22,556 bases of DNA. Origin: JAHHLP01 sp041609895. Its GTDB lineage: Bacteria > Bacteroidota > Rhodothermia > Rhodothermales > JABDKH01. Of the stretch, positions 7,546-16,151 are shown in pieces. The notes under the pieces were generated by a model, which was given only the letters and a program-made list of their open reading frames with translations, had not been told where the DNA came from and searched no databases. The stretch covers positions 1 through 22,556 of the forward strand of contig JBFIPX010000035.1 of NCBI GenBank assembly GCA_041609895.1, given 5' to 3'. The first letter of the stretch is position 1. Each line of letters begins with the position of its first letter. Position numbers and translations under genes: made by a program.

Positions 7546-8925
7546 TCAGGCCCCACCGCGCGCAAGGGCACGTTCGAGGGGATCTTTCTTCACCTCAACC
7601 TCCTCACCGTCCTCGAGTGTTCGGCTCACGACTCTATACGGCCCGATCACGACCGTTTCACCGTCTTCGATTCCTGACTCAACGTGAACGTGGGTATCGT
7701 CAGAGATTCCTGTTTCGACCTCGACCATGGAGGCTTCGGATCCATCTACGACAAAAACGACTTTCCTGAGGTCCTCCATCTCAAATTTCGAGACGTCAAC
7801 CGAGTCGGATCCAGCTTCGCCCTCGTCTCCATCGCGGCGACGCTGCTTCATCATCTGATCCCGCTTGACCTTGTTGATGTCGCGGACCGTTACAGCTTGA
7901 ATGGGAACCGCCACTGCATCCTGGATGGTGTGTGTGAATACGTCGACGGTTCCGCTCATTCCAGGTCTGAAATTCGGAGCCTCAACGGGCGGCGCCTCGG
8001 ACGTCGTAATGTCGGATTTTCCTGAAATGACCGTGTTGTGAACGTCCAGAATTCGAATCTTGACAGGAAAGTTGGTCACCTGCTCTTGAGTACCCGCGCC
8101 GGTAACCCGCGCCGAGTTCGCAATCTCCGTCACCACACCGCTGAACGATCTCTCGGGGAACGCATCAATCTCAATGCGGGCCGAGTCGCCGAGTACCACG
8201 TTGACCACATCGTTCTCATTGACATCGACCTCAAGCTCCATCTGACCGAGCTGCGCGATCCGCAGCATCTCGGTGCCCTCAAACTGGCTCGTGCCGACCA
8301 CCCGCTCGCCGAGCTCGACATCCAACTTGCTGACCGTTCCGTCCATGGGCGAGTAGATAGACGTCTTGGCCAGTTGCTCCCGAACTTCTTTCAGGTTTGC
8401 CTCAGAACTTTGGACGGTGTACTGAGCCGCCTCCAAACCAGCTTGAGCCACTTCGTATTGCGTCTTAGCCTTTTGGTAGTCGCTCTCCGATACGGACTTG
8501 CTCTGATAGAGCTTCTCCTGCCGCTCGAATTCGAGCTTGGCGTTCAGCAGATCCGCCCTTCGCTGAGCCTCGGTCGCCTTGAACTGTAGGACGCCTGCAC
8601 GTGCCTGCTCGACCTGGGCTTCGTAGAAGTCGGGATCGATGCGTAGCAAGAAGTCGCCACGTTTGACCTGCTGACCCTCCTTGACACGAAGGTCAACGAT
8701 TTCTCCAGACACGTCCGGGGAGATCTTGACCTCGATCTCGGGCTGGACCTTTCCCGACGCCGTCACCACCTGAGTAATGTCCCGAAGGACGGCCTCTGCG
8801 ACCTCAACCTCTGTCGCTTTCGAGCCTCCGAAGACGAACTTCGCGAGGAGGCCAACGACAACAAACAGCACGACAAGGCCCGCAATTACCCATAGAACGA
8901 CCTTGGTCGCATTCTTATTTGCCAT
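7546..8925 (-). CDS. Periplasmic adaptor (membrane fusion) protein, HlyD/MacA family
   Basis: The 459-residue protein has one N-terminal membrane segment (residues 9-29), a split lipoyl/biotinyl domain (about 57-98 and 186-222), a long coiled-coil hairpin between these halves, and the beta-barrel and membrane-proximal domains after 225. It bridges an inner-membrane ABC exporter to a TolC-type channel. A strongly charged stretch at about 349-386 (KVKRDQMMKQRRRDGDEGE) interrupts the C-terminal domain and looks like an insertion. It lies between the tolC-like gene (51-base gap) and the ATPase gene (13-base gap), all on the minus strand, which fits one operon. The exported substrate is unknown. 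Confidence 0.87.
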   Translation of the reverse strand: MANKNATKVVLWVIAGLVVLFVVVGLLAKFVFGGSKATEVEVAEAVLRDITQVVTASGKVQPEIEVKISPDVSGEIVDLRVKEGQQVKRGDFLLRIDPDFYEAQVEQARAGVLQFKATEAQRRADLLNAKLEFERQEKLYQSKSVSESDYQKAKTQYEVAQAGLEAAQYTVQSSEANLKEVREQLAKTSIYSPMDGTVSKLDVELGERVVGTSQFEGTEMLRIAQLGQMELEVDVNENDVVNVVLGDSARIEIDAFPERSFSGVVTEIANSARVTGAGTQEQVTNFPVKIRILDVHNTVISGKSDITTSEAPPVEAPNFRPGMSGTVDVFTHTIQDAVAVPIQAVTVRDINKVKRDQMMKQRRRDGDEGEAGSDSVDVSKFEMEDLRKVVFVVDGSEASMVEVETGISDDTHVHVESGIEDGETVVIGPYRVVSRTLEDGEEVEVKKDPLERALARGGA

Positions 8926-8976
8926 CAGATCACTTTACAAAACTAATAGGGGCTCAATCATTTGCCTGACTCCCTC

Positions 8977-10377
8977 CTAACGGAAGAGCGTCTGCGACGG
9001 ATTCAATGTACCCAGGTAATATTCGATTACTTTGCCCTGGAATACAAACTGATACACTGCCTGCGCTCGCTGGCTCTCGGCGTCAACGAGACCGGCGCGA
9101 GCTTGGGTAAGCTCGACCAGCGTCGACGCACCGATATCGTAACGCTCACTCTCGACCTGCTCCGCCTGCCTCGCTGAACGAACCTGTTTCTCGGTGACGT
9201 CCAGTCGCTTTACCGCCGTCAGATAATCCAGGTACGCCTGGCGAACTTCAAGAGCGATATTCTGTCTGAGATTCTGCCGGTCCAAGCCGAGGTTACTGTG
9301 CCGAATCCGCGCCTGCTCAATGCTGGTCTTTGTGAGGAAGCGGTTGAATATCGGGATGCTCAGCGTAAGCCCGAGAGATGCCGACCTGTTGTCCTGGAGT
9401 TGGTCGGCGAACGGCACACGTTCGAATCCCGTGACCTGATCGTTGACGTCGATTATCGGTTCCTCTCGCAAGCTGGAGTAGGATGAACCGCCGCTGCTGA
9501 ACAGGGTCAGCGACGGATAGCGACCGGATTTTGCAGCGCGAATGCCCTCTTCGGCCGAAGCGATACTTGCGTCGAGAGCTTGCAGGTCGAGACGCTTCTC
9601 GAAAGAGTTCTGCAGGAGTGCGTCCAGTTCATACGTCGACGCACTGAGGTCAATATCATCCTGCAATGGCGCATCAAACTCATACACCCGCAAAGGGTCT
9701 AGCTCGAGAACCTGGATAAGACGGACCTCACTTAGCTGAACTGCGCGCTCAGATTCCAAGAGTTGTAGCTCAGATGCCGCAAGCGTTGCCTGCTGCTGAT
9801 ACAGATCCGAAATCGGTCTCGAACCAACCCGCGTGAACTCTTCAATGCGACGCAACTGCTGTTGCTGCGCCTCAACGTCTTCGGCTCGAATCTGCACCTG
9901 CTCCTTATCGAGAATGACCTGCAGATACGCCTGAATAACATTGAAGAACACCGTCTGCCGACTTCGCTCGAGCGTCAGGGAGCTGGACTCAAGCGTGTAC
10001 TCAGCCTCGCGGAGAGTAGCCACTTTGCCGAACCCGTCGAAAAGGTTGACGCTCGATGATGCGGACACGCTAAAGAAGTCGCTGGTCTGCGTCACCTGAC
10101 GGAATGATGTCTGGTCAAACGTCAGGCCCCAGCTTCTGCTGGGCCGGAGTGACACATTGAGGTTCGGCAGAAAGTCTGCCTTTTCCCGAGCAACAATCTG
10201 GTCCTGAAGTACAACATCGTTTTCGGCTTTCTTGAGGTCTACGTTTCGCTCGAGTGCGAGAGCAACTGCATCATCGAACGTGATCCTTTGAGTCTGACCA
10301 GCCGCTGAAGGCGCCATTACGAGTCCCGACAGGGCGCCGAGGAGTAATATGCGGCAGGCGATAGATCGTATCTGCAT
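8977..10377 (-). CDS. TolC-family outer-membrane efflux channel
   Basis: The 466-residue protein has a signal peptide (about 1-27, ending SAAGQ) and the internal duplication of the outer-membrane efflux protein family: two long alpha-helical stretches, each preceded by beta strands. Examples are ITFDDAVALALERNVDLKKAE at the start of the first half and RLDLQALDASIASAEEGIRAAK in the second, with PSLTLFSSGG and ASLGLTLSIPIFNRF as strand regions. It forms the trimeric exit duct for the adaptor and ATPase encoded next. It is first in the cluster, 158 bases after the upstream tRNA-Ser gene. Confidence 0.88.
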   Translation of the reverse strand: MQIRSIACRILLLGALSGLVMAPSAAGQTQRITFDDAVALALERNVDLKKAENDVVLQDQIVAREKADFLPNLNVSLRPSRSWGLTFDQTSFRQVTQTSDFFSVSASSSVNLFDGFGKVATLREAEYTLESSSLTLERSRQTVFFNVIQAYLQVILDKEQVQIRAEDVEAQQQQLRRIEEFTRVGSRPISDLYQQQATLAASELQLLESERAVQLSEVRLIQVLELDPLRVYEFDAPLQDDIDLSASTYELDALLQNSFEKRLDLQALDASIASAEEGIRAAKSGRYPSLTLFSSGGSSYSSLREEPIIDVNDQVTGFERVPFADQLQDNRSASLGLTLSIPIFNRFLTKTSIEQARIRHSNLGLDRQNLRQNIALEVRQAYLDYLTAVKRLDVTEKQVRSARQAEQVESERYDIGASTLVELTQARAGLVDAESQRAQAVYQFVFQGKVIEYYLGTLNPSQTLFR

Positions 10378-10535
10378 CTGACGTAATAATACCGGTGAGA
10401 AGAGCTGGGGTGCTTACGCGATCATGCACCGAGCGAGTAGACGAGTCGCGACATTTATTGTTACATATCAGTGTTGCGGGGTGGAAACGTATTGACGCTA
10501 CTGCCGCGCAAGCAATCGGCGGCGGCCGAAGATAG

Positions 10536-10622
10536 CGGAGGGGGTGGGATTCGAACCCACGGTACCCGCGAGGGCACGCTGGTTTTCAAGACCAGTGCAT
10601 TCAACCGCTCTGCCACCCCTCC
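10536..10622 (-). tRNA. tRNA-Ser (UGA anticodon)
   Basis: On the minus strand the 87-base gene folds into a full tRNA: acceptor GGAGGGG with CCCCTCC, anticodon arm CTGGT-CTTGAAA-ACCAG giving anticodon UGA, a long variable arm (GTGCCC with GGGTAC) typical of serine tRNA, and TGGGTTCGAATCCCA as the T arm. The discriminator is G and CCA is not encoded. Confidence 0.95.
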
Positions 10623-10684
10623 GAATTACCGGCATCGTCACAACAACGGAGAGCCGGACGTATCGCGCCCGGCTCCCGGTGGTG

Positions 10685-10775
10685 CGGAGAGGGTGGGATT
10701 CGAACCCACGATGAGTCTTTTGGACCCATACTCCCTTAGCAGGGGAGCGCCTTCAGCCAGCTCGGCCACCTCTCC
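10685..10775 (-). tRNA. tRNA-Ser (GCU anticodon)
   Basis: The 91-base minus-strand gene has acceptor GGAGAGG with CCTCTCC, anticodon stem CTCCC with GGGAG around the loop CTGCTAA (anticodon GCU, reading AGU/AGC), a long class II variable arm (TATGGGTCC with GGACTCATC-like pairing) and the T arm TGGGTTCGAATCCCA. CCA is not encoded. It lies 62 bases upstream of the second serine tRNA and probably shares a transcript with it. Confidence 0.95.
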
Positions 10776-10797
10776 GGTTCTTCGACGCCGTCCGGTT

Positions 10798-10814
10798 GCC
10801 GCCCTGCGGGCGGC
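10798..10814. repeat. Perfect 7-bp inverted repeat next to an A-tract
   Basis: GCCGCCC and GGGCGGC flank a TGC loop, followed on the + strand by CGAAAAAAA. It lies between the atpG stop and the tRNA-Ser (GCU) gene. For minus-strand transcripts the T-tract comes before the hairpin, so it is not a standard intrinsic terminator for atpG. Confidence 0.6.
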
Positions 10815-10868
10815 CGAAAAAAATACTTGCCTTCCCGTCTACGCGCAAACCCGTGCAACAGGTCCGAC

Positions 10869-11783
10869 CTACGCCTCTAGAGCATCCGCTCCGCTGGTGA
10901 TCTCGATCAGCTCCTTCGTGATCGCATCCTGTCGCGCTCGGTTATACTTCAGCCGCAGATCTCGCAACAGCTCATCGGCATTGGACGTCGCATTGTCCAT
11001 TGCCACCATGCGCGCGCCCTGCTCAGCCGCGTTAGACTCTAGAAGAGCTCGCCAAACTTCATAGTTCAGAAACCGGGGCACAAGAACATCGAGGATGGCC
11101 CGCGGGCCCGGCTCAAAGATGTATTCCACCGCGTTGCTGGCCGCCGTTTCGCTCTCCAACGTCTGCTCCATGACCGGCGTCACGAAATGCTCGGCTGGAA
11201 TCGGAAGCAGCGGCTCAACAATCCGGTTCTGGGAAATCGTGTTCTTAAACTCATTATAAACCAGCTGTACGTCGTCCCAGCGACCCTCCCGATAGCCCTC
11301 AACCACAATGCCTACCACTTTCTGAGCCGAATCAAAACGCAGGTCGTCGAACGTACCTCGGAAGTCGCCCACCAGTTGGTAACCCCGTTTAGCGAAATGG
11401 TCGTGACCCTTTCGACCCACGCACACGAGGTGCAGGTTGCCAGACTCGTGATAACGACCGTATCGATTCCGAATCGTCTCCTCGGCAAGTTTGATAATGT
11501 TTGAATTGAAACCGCCCGCAAGGCCACGATCGGCAGTCACAATTACCAACAGCACCGCTTCGACGCTCTCGCGCGTCTCGAACAACGGATGCACGGTCGG
11601 ATCAATGTGCTCTTTCAGGTGCGCGATGATCTTGCCCACCTGATACGAGTATGGTCGAGTCCGAAAGATTCGCTCCTGCGCGCGGCGCAATTTGGCAGCG
11701 GCCACCATCTTCATTGCACGCGTGACCTGCTGCGTGTTCTTGACCGACCCGATCCGGTTGCGAATGTCCCTGAGGCTCGCCAT
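10869..11783 (-). CDS. atpG: ATP synthase gamma subunit
   Basis: This 304-residue protein begins MASLRDIRNRIGSVKNTQQV with the following TRAMKMVAAAKLRRAQ, the typical N-terminal rotor helix, has the central TADRGLAGGFN motif, and ends with the C-terminal helix (NATSNADELLRDLRLKYNRA and on). It forms the central shaft that turns inside the alpha3beta3 head. It is last of the atp genes here, 16 bases after atpA. The usual next genes, atpD and atpC, are absent; instead two serine tRNA genes follow. Confidence 0.97.
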   Translation of the reverse strand: MASLRDIRNRIGSVKNTQQVTRAMKMVAAAKLRRAQERIFRTRPYSYQVGKIIAHLKEHIDPTVHPLFETRESVEAVLLVIVTADRGLAGGFNSNIIKLAEETIRNRYGRYHESGNLHLVCVGRKGHDHFAKRGYQLVGDFRGTFDDLRFDSAQKVVGIVVEGYREGRWDDVQLVYNEFKNTISQNRIVEPLLPIPAEHFVTPVMEQTLESETAASNAVEYIFEPGPRAILDVLVPRFLNYEVWRALLESNAAEQGARMVAMDNATSNADELLRDLRLKYNRARQDAITKELIEITSGADALEA

Positions 11784-11799
11784 TCTCGTTGCTGACTAT

Positions 11800-13389
11800 C
11801 TATTCCTTGTAGAGTTCGACGAGGTCTTCCGCTTCCTTGCGAAGCAGTTCCGCCGTGTCGTCAGAGAGAACGCCGGACATTCGTATCGACATCATCGCAT
11901 CGGCGTGCTTGAGCGACATGCGTTCCAGCAGTTCGCTCTCGAACTCCTTGATGCGCCCAACGGGTACGGCATCAAGCATACCCTGCGTCGCCACGTAGAT
12001 GATTGCAACCTGATTCTCAACGGAGACCGGATCATATTGCCCCTGCTTGAGCACCTCCACGAGCCGTTCACCGCGACGAAGCTGCCGCTGTGTTGTAGGG
12101 TCCAGATCGGAACCGAACTTCGAAAACGCCTCGAGCTCGCGAAATTGTGCGAGGTCGATGCGCAGCGTTCCTGCCACTTTCTTCATGGCCTTGATCTGGG
12201 CGTTTCCACCAACGCGGCTTACCGAAATACCGACGTTAATGGCAGGCCGCACACCAGCGTTGAAGAGATCAGCCTCCAGATAGATCTGACCGTCAGTGAT
12301 TGAGATAACGTTGGTAGGGATGTATGCGGACACGTCGCCGGCCTGGGTCTCAATTACGGGCAGGGCCGTGAGCGAACCGCCCCCTTTCACCATTCCCCTG
12401 ATCGACTTCGGGACGTTGTTCATCTGGCGAGCCACCTCGTCGCTGGAGATGACTTTTGCCGCGCGCTCGAGAAGCCTCGAATGCAGGTAGAAAACATCGC
12501 CGGGATACGCCTCACGGCCAGGCGGACGACGCAAGAGCAACGAAACCTGACGATATGCAACGGCCTGCTTCGACAGGTCGTCGTATATGACCAGCGCATG
12601 GCGACCGGTATCCCTGAAATACTCGCCGATGCACGCACCGGCAAACGGAGCAAGGAACTGCATCGTCGCGGGCGCGGACGCCGGCGCGTTGACGATCACC
12701 GTATAGTCCATTGCGCCATTCTCCTCGAGTGCGGCTCGGACCTGCGCGACAGTCGAGTTCTTCTGCCCGACAGCGACGTAAATGCAATAGACGGGGTCGT
12801 CCGTTTCGTGCGTCGATTTCTGATTGATAATCGTATCGATCAGTACCGCTGTCTTGCCAGTCTGCCGGTCGCCGATCACGAGTTCGCGCTGGCCGCGCCC
12901 GATCGGAATCATGGAATCGATCGCCTTGATACCTGTCTGCAATGGCTCCTTCACCGGCTCGCGATAGATCACGCCGGGGGCCTTGCGCTCAATTGGCATC
13001 TCATATTGGTCGCCGGCCAGCGGGCCCTGCCCGTCCATCGGCAGCCCGAGACCGTCGACTACACGGCCGATCATTCCTTCGCCGACGTGAACGGAAGCGA
13101 TACGTTTCGTGCGCCGCACCTCATCACCTTCCTTGACCTCGTCGACCTCTCCGAAGAGGACCGCGCCCACGTTATCCTCCTCAAGGTTGAGGACCATGCC
13201 GGTAATGCCGGACGAAGGGAATTCGATCAACTCTCCAGCCTCCACCTTGGACAAACCGAAGATGCGAGCGATGCCATCACCTACCTGAAGGACCGTTCCG
13301 ACTTCATAGACGTCGGTCGCCGCGTCGAAGCCTCCAAGTTCCTTCTTCAGTACCGCTGTTACTTCGTCAGGTCGAATTGCCGTTGCCAT
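11800..13389 (-). CDS. atpA: ATP synthase alpha subunit
   Basis: The 529-residue protein has the full alpha-subunit layout: N-terminal barrel (about 25-100), Walker A GDRQTGKT (173-180), Walker B ALVIYDD (265-271), the noncatalytic-site stretch LLLRRPPGREAYPGDVFYLH, and the arginine finger region SRVGGNAQ (R392), followed by the helical C-terminus. It forms the noncatalytic sites of F1 and supplies the arginine to the beta-subunit active site. It lies 46 bases after atpH and 16 before atpG. The length is slightly above the usual 500-515. Confidence 0.98.
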   Translation of the reverse strand: MATAIRPDEVTAVLKKELGGFDAATDVYEVGTVLQVGDGIARIFGLSKVEAGELIEFPSSGITGMVLNLEEDNVGAVLFGEVDEVKEGDEVRRTKRIASVHVGEGMIGRVVDGLGLPMDGQGPLAGDQYEMPIERKAPGVIYREPVKEPLQTGIKAIDSMIPIGRGQRELVIGDRQTGKTAVLIDTIINQKSTHETDDPVYCIYVAVGQKNSTVAQVRAALEENGAMDYTVIVNAPASAPATMQFLAPFAGACIGEYFRDTGRHALVIYDDLSKQAVAYRQVSLLLRRPPGREAYPGDVFYLHSRLLERAAKVISSDEVARQMNNVPKSIRGMVKGGGSLTALPVIETQAGDVSAYIPTNVISITDGQIYLEADLFNAGVRPAINVGISVSRVGGNAQIKAMKKVAGTLRIDLAQFRELEAFSKFGSDLDPTTQRQLRRGERLVEVLKQGQYDPVSVENQVAIIYVATQGMLDAVPVGRIKEFESELLERMSLKHADAMMSIRMSGVLSDDTAELLRKEAEDLVELYKE

Positions 13390-13435
13390 AAATCGTAGGT
13401 TTTAAGAGTTCGAAGCAGCGCCGCCAAAACGCATG

Positions 13436-13990
13436 TCAATTGGTGCGGAACGACCCACTTACGAACTGCTCCTTCAGATGATTAAGTTTGTTTCGCAAGC
13501 TGCCGTCGTAAACGGTGTCGCCAATGCGAACGATGACGCCGCCAATCAGGCTCTCGTCCGTCTCCGATTGCAGCCGAATTTTCATACCGGTCAGTCGCTC
13601 GAGAGCGGTTCTGACATCCGCACGCTCATCGTCCGCGAGAGGCGCGGCGGAGCGAGCCACGGCACGCGCGACTCCCAATTGCCGATCTCTCAGCGTTTGA
13701 TACGCTTCAAGAATCTCGCCGAGGATGTTCTCTCTTCGCTTGTCCACAAGTTGAGATAAGAACCGCAGCGTAGTCTTGCTGACCTTGTCTTCAAAAAGGC
13801 TCCGTACGACTACCGCTTTCTTCTCACGGGAGATAATTGGGCTGGCAAAGAAATTCGCTAGTTCACGGGACTGTTTCAGGATTGTCCCAAGCGCCGACAC
13901 ATCCGCGTCCACGGACTCTACGGTTCCGCTGGATTCAGCGAAATCGTAGAGCGCCTCCGCGTATCTCCTTGCGACCAGAATATCACTCAT
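13436..13990 (-). CDS. atpH: ATP synthase delta subunit
   Basis: The 184-residue protein has the delta/OSCP pattern: N-terminal helical domain beginning VARRYAEALYDFAE, and the conserved C-terminal motif ESLIGGVIVRIGDTVYDGSL (about 146-165). It links the peripheral stalk b subunits to the top of the alpha3beta3 head. The start is 25 bases after the atpF stop, within the atp operon order. Confidence 0.95.
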   Translation of the reverse strand: MSDILVARRYAEALYDFAESSGTVESVDADVSALGTILKQSRELANFFASPIISREKKAVVVRSLFEDKVSKTTLRFLSQLVDKRRENILGEILEAYQTLRDRQLGVARAVARSAAPLADDERADVRTALERLTGMKIRLQSETDESLIGGVIVRIGDTVYDGSLRNKLNHLKEQFVSGSFRTN

Positions 13991-14015
13991 TCGTCTCGAC
14001 GAGATCTAGTGGCAC

Positions 14016-14525
14016 TCAGTTCGACGGTAGATCTTCAAGAAAGTCGTTTACGAGCTTCTTCTGCCGTCCGCCATCCAGGTTCTCCCCGAGGACTTTCTCG
14101 GCCGCGCGGATCGCCAGGTCAGCAACCTCCGAACGGAGTTCGTTCAGCGCTCCCTGTTTCTCGCGCTCGATTTCCGCCTCTGCCTGCGCCTGCATCTGCC
14201 GGATCTGATCGCGCGTCTTCTCGACTTCCTCAGCTCGCAACTTCTCGGCGGTCTCTCTCGCCTCGCGGAGTATCCGCTGCGCTTCCTGCTCCGATTCGCG
14301 TCGCGCTTTTTCATTGTCGGCCTGGACCTTTCGAGCCTCCTCGAGCGCCCGCTCGGCACTCGTTATCGACTCCTCGATGCGCGCCTCGCGCTCGGCGAGG
14401 GCTTTCGAGATCGGTCCCCACGCAAATCGGCGAAGGACGAACAGCAGCAAGAGAAACGTGAGCGTAATCCAGAAGATCAAACCCACGTTGGGAGACAAGA
14501 GTCCGGCAGCTATCACGGTATGCAT
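14016..14525 (-). CDS. atpF: ATP synthase b subunit
   Basis: The 169-residue protein has one N-terminal membrane helix (about 13-31, GLIFWITLTFLLLLFVL) followed by FAWGPISKALAERE and a long, charged, heptad-like helix rich in Glu, Arg and Ala: the peripheral stalk. It anchors to AtpB in the membrane and AtpH on F1. The start is supported by an AGGTG Shine-Dalgarno six bases upstream. Only one b gene is seen, so the stalk is probably a homodimer. Confidence 0.96.
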   Translation of the reverse strand: MHTVIAAGLLSPNVGLIFWITLTFLLLLFVLRRFAWGPISKALAEREARIEESITSAERALEEARKVQADNEKARRESEQEAQRILREARETAEKLRAEEVEKTRDQIRQMQAQAEAEIEREKQGALNELRSEVADLAIRAAEKVLGENLDGGRQKKLVNDFLEDLPSN

Positions 14526-14601
14526 AGTCTACACCTGATCAATACGGACACCTGACCGGTCCAAGTCATTTGACGAGGCCCGGCCCGAACCACCGCTGTG
14601 C

Positions 14602-14829
14602 CTATTTGAACGCTAGAGCGAAACAGATAACAAGCCCGAAGAGCGCAACACCTTCGATGAGCGCGGCTGCAATAATCATCGAAGTACGGATGTCGCCCGC
14701 CGCCTCTGGCTGGCGCGCAGATCCTTCCATTGCTGGCCCGGCAAGTCGACCGATTCCAAGACCGGCGCCAAGGGCGACAAGTCCGGCTCCCAGTCCGGCT
14801 CCGAGGAATGCCAATGCCGTAGGTTCCAT
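14602..14829 (-). CDS. atpE: ATP synthase c subunit
   Basis: The 75-residue protein is a helical hairpin with glycine-rich first helix (GAGLGAGLVALGAGLGIGRLAG), the polar loop ARQPEA (38-43) and the ion-carrying E59 in AALIEGVALFGLV. Where sodium-type rotors have Gln in helix 1 and Ser/Thr after the Glu, this one has Ile (residue 26) and Gly (60), so it is most likely a proton ring. It has a strong Shine-Dalgarno (AAGGAG, five bases before ATG), which fits the high copy number needed. Confidence 0.97.
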   Translation of the reverse strand: MEPTALAFLGAGLGAGLVALGAGLGIGRLAGPAMEGSARQPEAAGDIRTSMIIAAALIEGVALFGLVICFALAFK

Positions 14830-14879
14830 AGTAACTCCTTCCTGTTTTTCCTGTTTGTGGTCTTTGTTGTACGGGTGAT

Positions 14880-16151
14880 TTACGAAGCCACAGCCGGCTC
14901 CGCATCCAACCGCGTAGATTCTGTGATGCCGTCGACGGTCAGCCTTGCGGCCGCGGACTCCGGCAGGGATTCCGTGTGATGCTCTTCTTCATGATGATGG
15001 CCATGATCCGCCACCGCCATTCCGATAAACAGTGCTGAGAGCATCGTAAAAATGTATGCCTGTATCGTCGCCACCAGAAGCTCGAGCAAGTAGATGCCCA
15101 GTGAGAACGCGATACTAACCGGCGAGATAGCGTACCCGCCGGCGGGTCCGAACAGGCCGTTGAAGGTGAAGATGAGCCCGATCAGACTCAGAATTACGAG
15201 GTGGCCCGCTGTCATATTCGCAAACAGCCGGATGGCAAGGGCAATCGGCTTCGTAAAGAGTCCCAGAAACTCGACCGGAAACAGGATGAAGCGGACGGGC
15301 AGCGGCGTTCCCGGAGGACCAAAAAGATGTGCCCAGTGATCCTTGTTTGCGCTCACCTGGGTGATGATGAACGTGAACGCGGCCAGAACGGCGGTCACGG
15401 AAATGTTAGCTGTCGCGGTAGCGCCGAAGGGTACCAACCCGAGAAGGTTGCAGAACAGAATGAAGAAGAACGCCGTTGACAAGAACGGCAGAAAGCGCTC
15501 CGTCTTTTCTCCCAGATTCGGCCGAGCGATCTCGTCGCGCACGAACATGAAAAGCGTCTCGAACAAGTTGTGAAAGAGACCCTTCGGAGCGGTCTCGCGG
15601 CCGACGCCTCGTTGGTATCGCCGCGCCAGGGTGACGAAGATCACGATCACCAGAAGAGCGCCGATCCACGCAAACACGAGGTGTCTCGTGATAGACAGAT
15701 CGAGGATCAGCTCTCCGCGCACGGGCATGAGTACGCCCTCGTCGTGCCCAGAGGCCTCTTCCTCGTCGATGATGCTGCCCGATTCGGCGTCTTCGGATGC
15801 GCCTGACTCCTCACCCGGTGCGTCGGCCACCGTCTCTTCCGAAACCATATGATAGCTGCCCGAAGCAAGGGCGCTGTACGTGCTGCCGAAGAAATCGATA
15901 TCCATCGACCCCTCTTCGGTTCTGACCAACATGATGCGCGGAAGCTGCACCTTGCCCAGAGGAGAGAAGTCGAGGTAGTTCCCGTCGGCTACGTGGTGTA
16001 CCGCGTCCAGCTGCTCGTCGTCGCCCTCGCTCGCAGCCGCGTCGAGCGGCAGGCTGGAGGCAAGCAACAAGGCAAGGCAGAGGGTCTTCACAACTTTGGA
16101 CATGTCCGGCTTCAACTGCAATCCGTTTCTGTCGGCGCGTAGACGGGTCAT
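14880..16151 (-). CDS. atpB: ATP synthase a subunit with signal peptide and acidic periplasmic insert
   Basis: The 423-residue protein forms the proton half-channels of Fo. The essential arginine is R308 in AIRLFANMTAGH. H317 and E357 occupy the positions of E. coli E219 and H245, a swapped pair also known from mitochondria, and Q364 matches E. coli Q252. Before the first membrane helix are a signal-peptide-like segment (about 17-37), a soluble region and an acidic stretch (104-138, many Glu and Asp), as in Bacteroidota AtpB; the usual family length is about 240-280. After the last helix comes a His/Glu-rich tail (HGHHHEEEHH, about 383-392) and 30 more residues. I chose ATG at 16151, overlapping the AtpI-like stop as ATGA; ATG at 16103 would put the signal peptide at the very start. 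Upstream in-frame sequence is a shadow of the AtpI-like gene. Confidence 0.94.
   Translation of the reverse strand: MTRLRADRNGLQLKPDMSKVVKTLCLALLLASSLPLDAAASEGDDEQLDAVHHVADGNYLDFSPLGKVQLPRIMLVRTEEGSMDIDFFGSTYSALASGSYHMVSEETVADAPGEESGASEDAESGSIIDEEEASGHDEGVLMPVRGELILDLSITRHLVFAWIGALLVIVIFVTLARRYQRGVGRETAPKGLFHNLFETLFMFVRDEIARPNLGEKTERFLPFLSTAFFFILFCNLLGLVPFGATATANISVTAVLAAFTFIITQVSANKDHWAHLFGPPGTPLPVRFILFPVEFLGLFTKPIALAIRLFANMTAGHLVILSLIGLIFTFNGLFGPAGGYAISPVSIAFSLGIYLLELLVATIQAYIFTMLSALFIGMAVADHGHHHEEEHHTESLPESAAARLTVDGITESTRLDAEPAVAS

Noticed and set aside
10536..10775. tRNA genes as an integration site
   Set aside because: No integrase, no direct repeat of a tRNA end and no foreign-looking genes nearby.
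10471..11064. 197-residue + strand frame across the tRNA-Ser genes
   Set aside because: It runs through both tRNA genes and the end of atpG on the other strand, so it is a shadow.
12481..13398. 305-residue + strand frame opposite atpA
   Set aside because: Antisense shadow of a strongly conserved gene; no recognisable domain.
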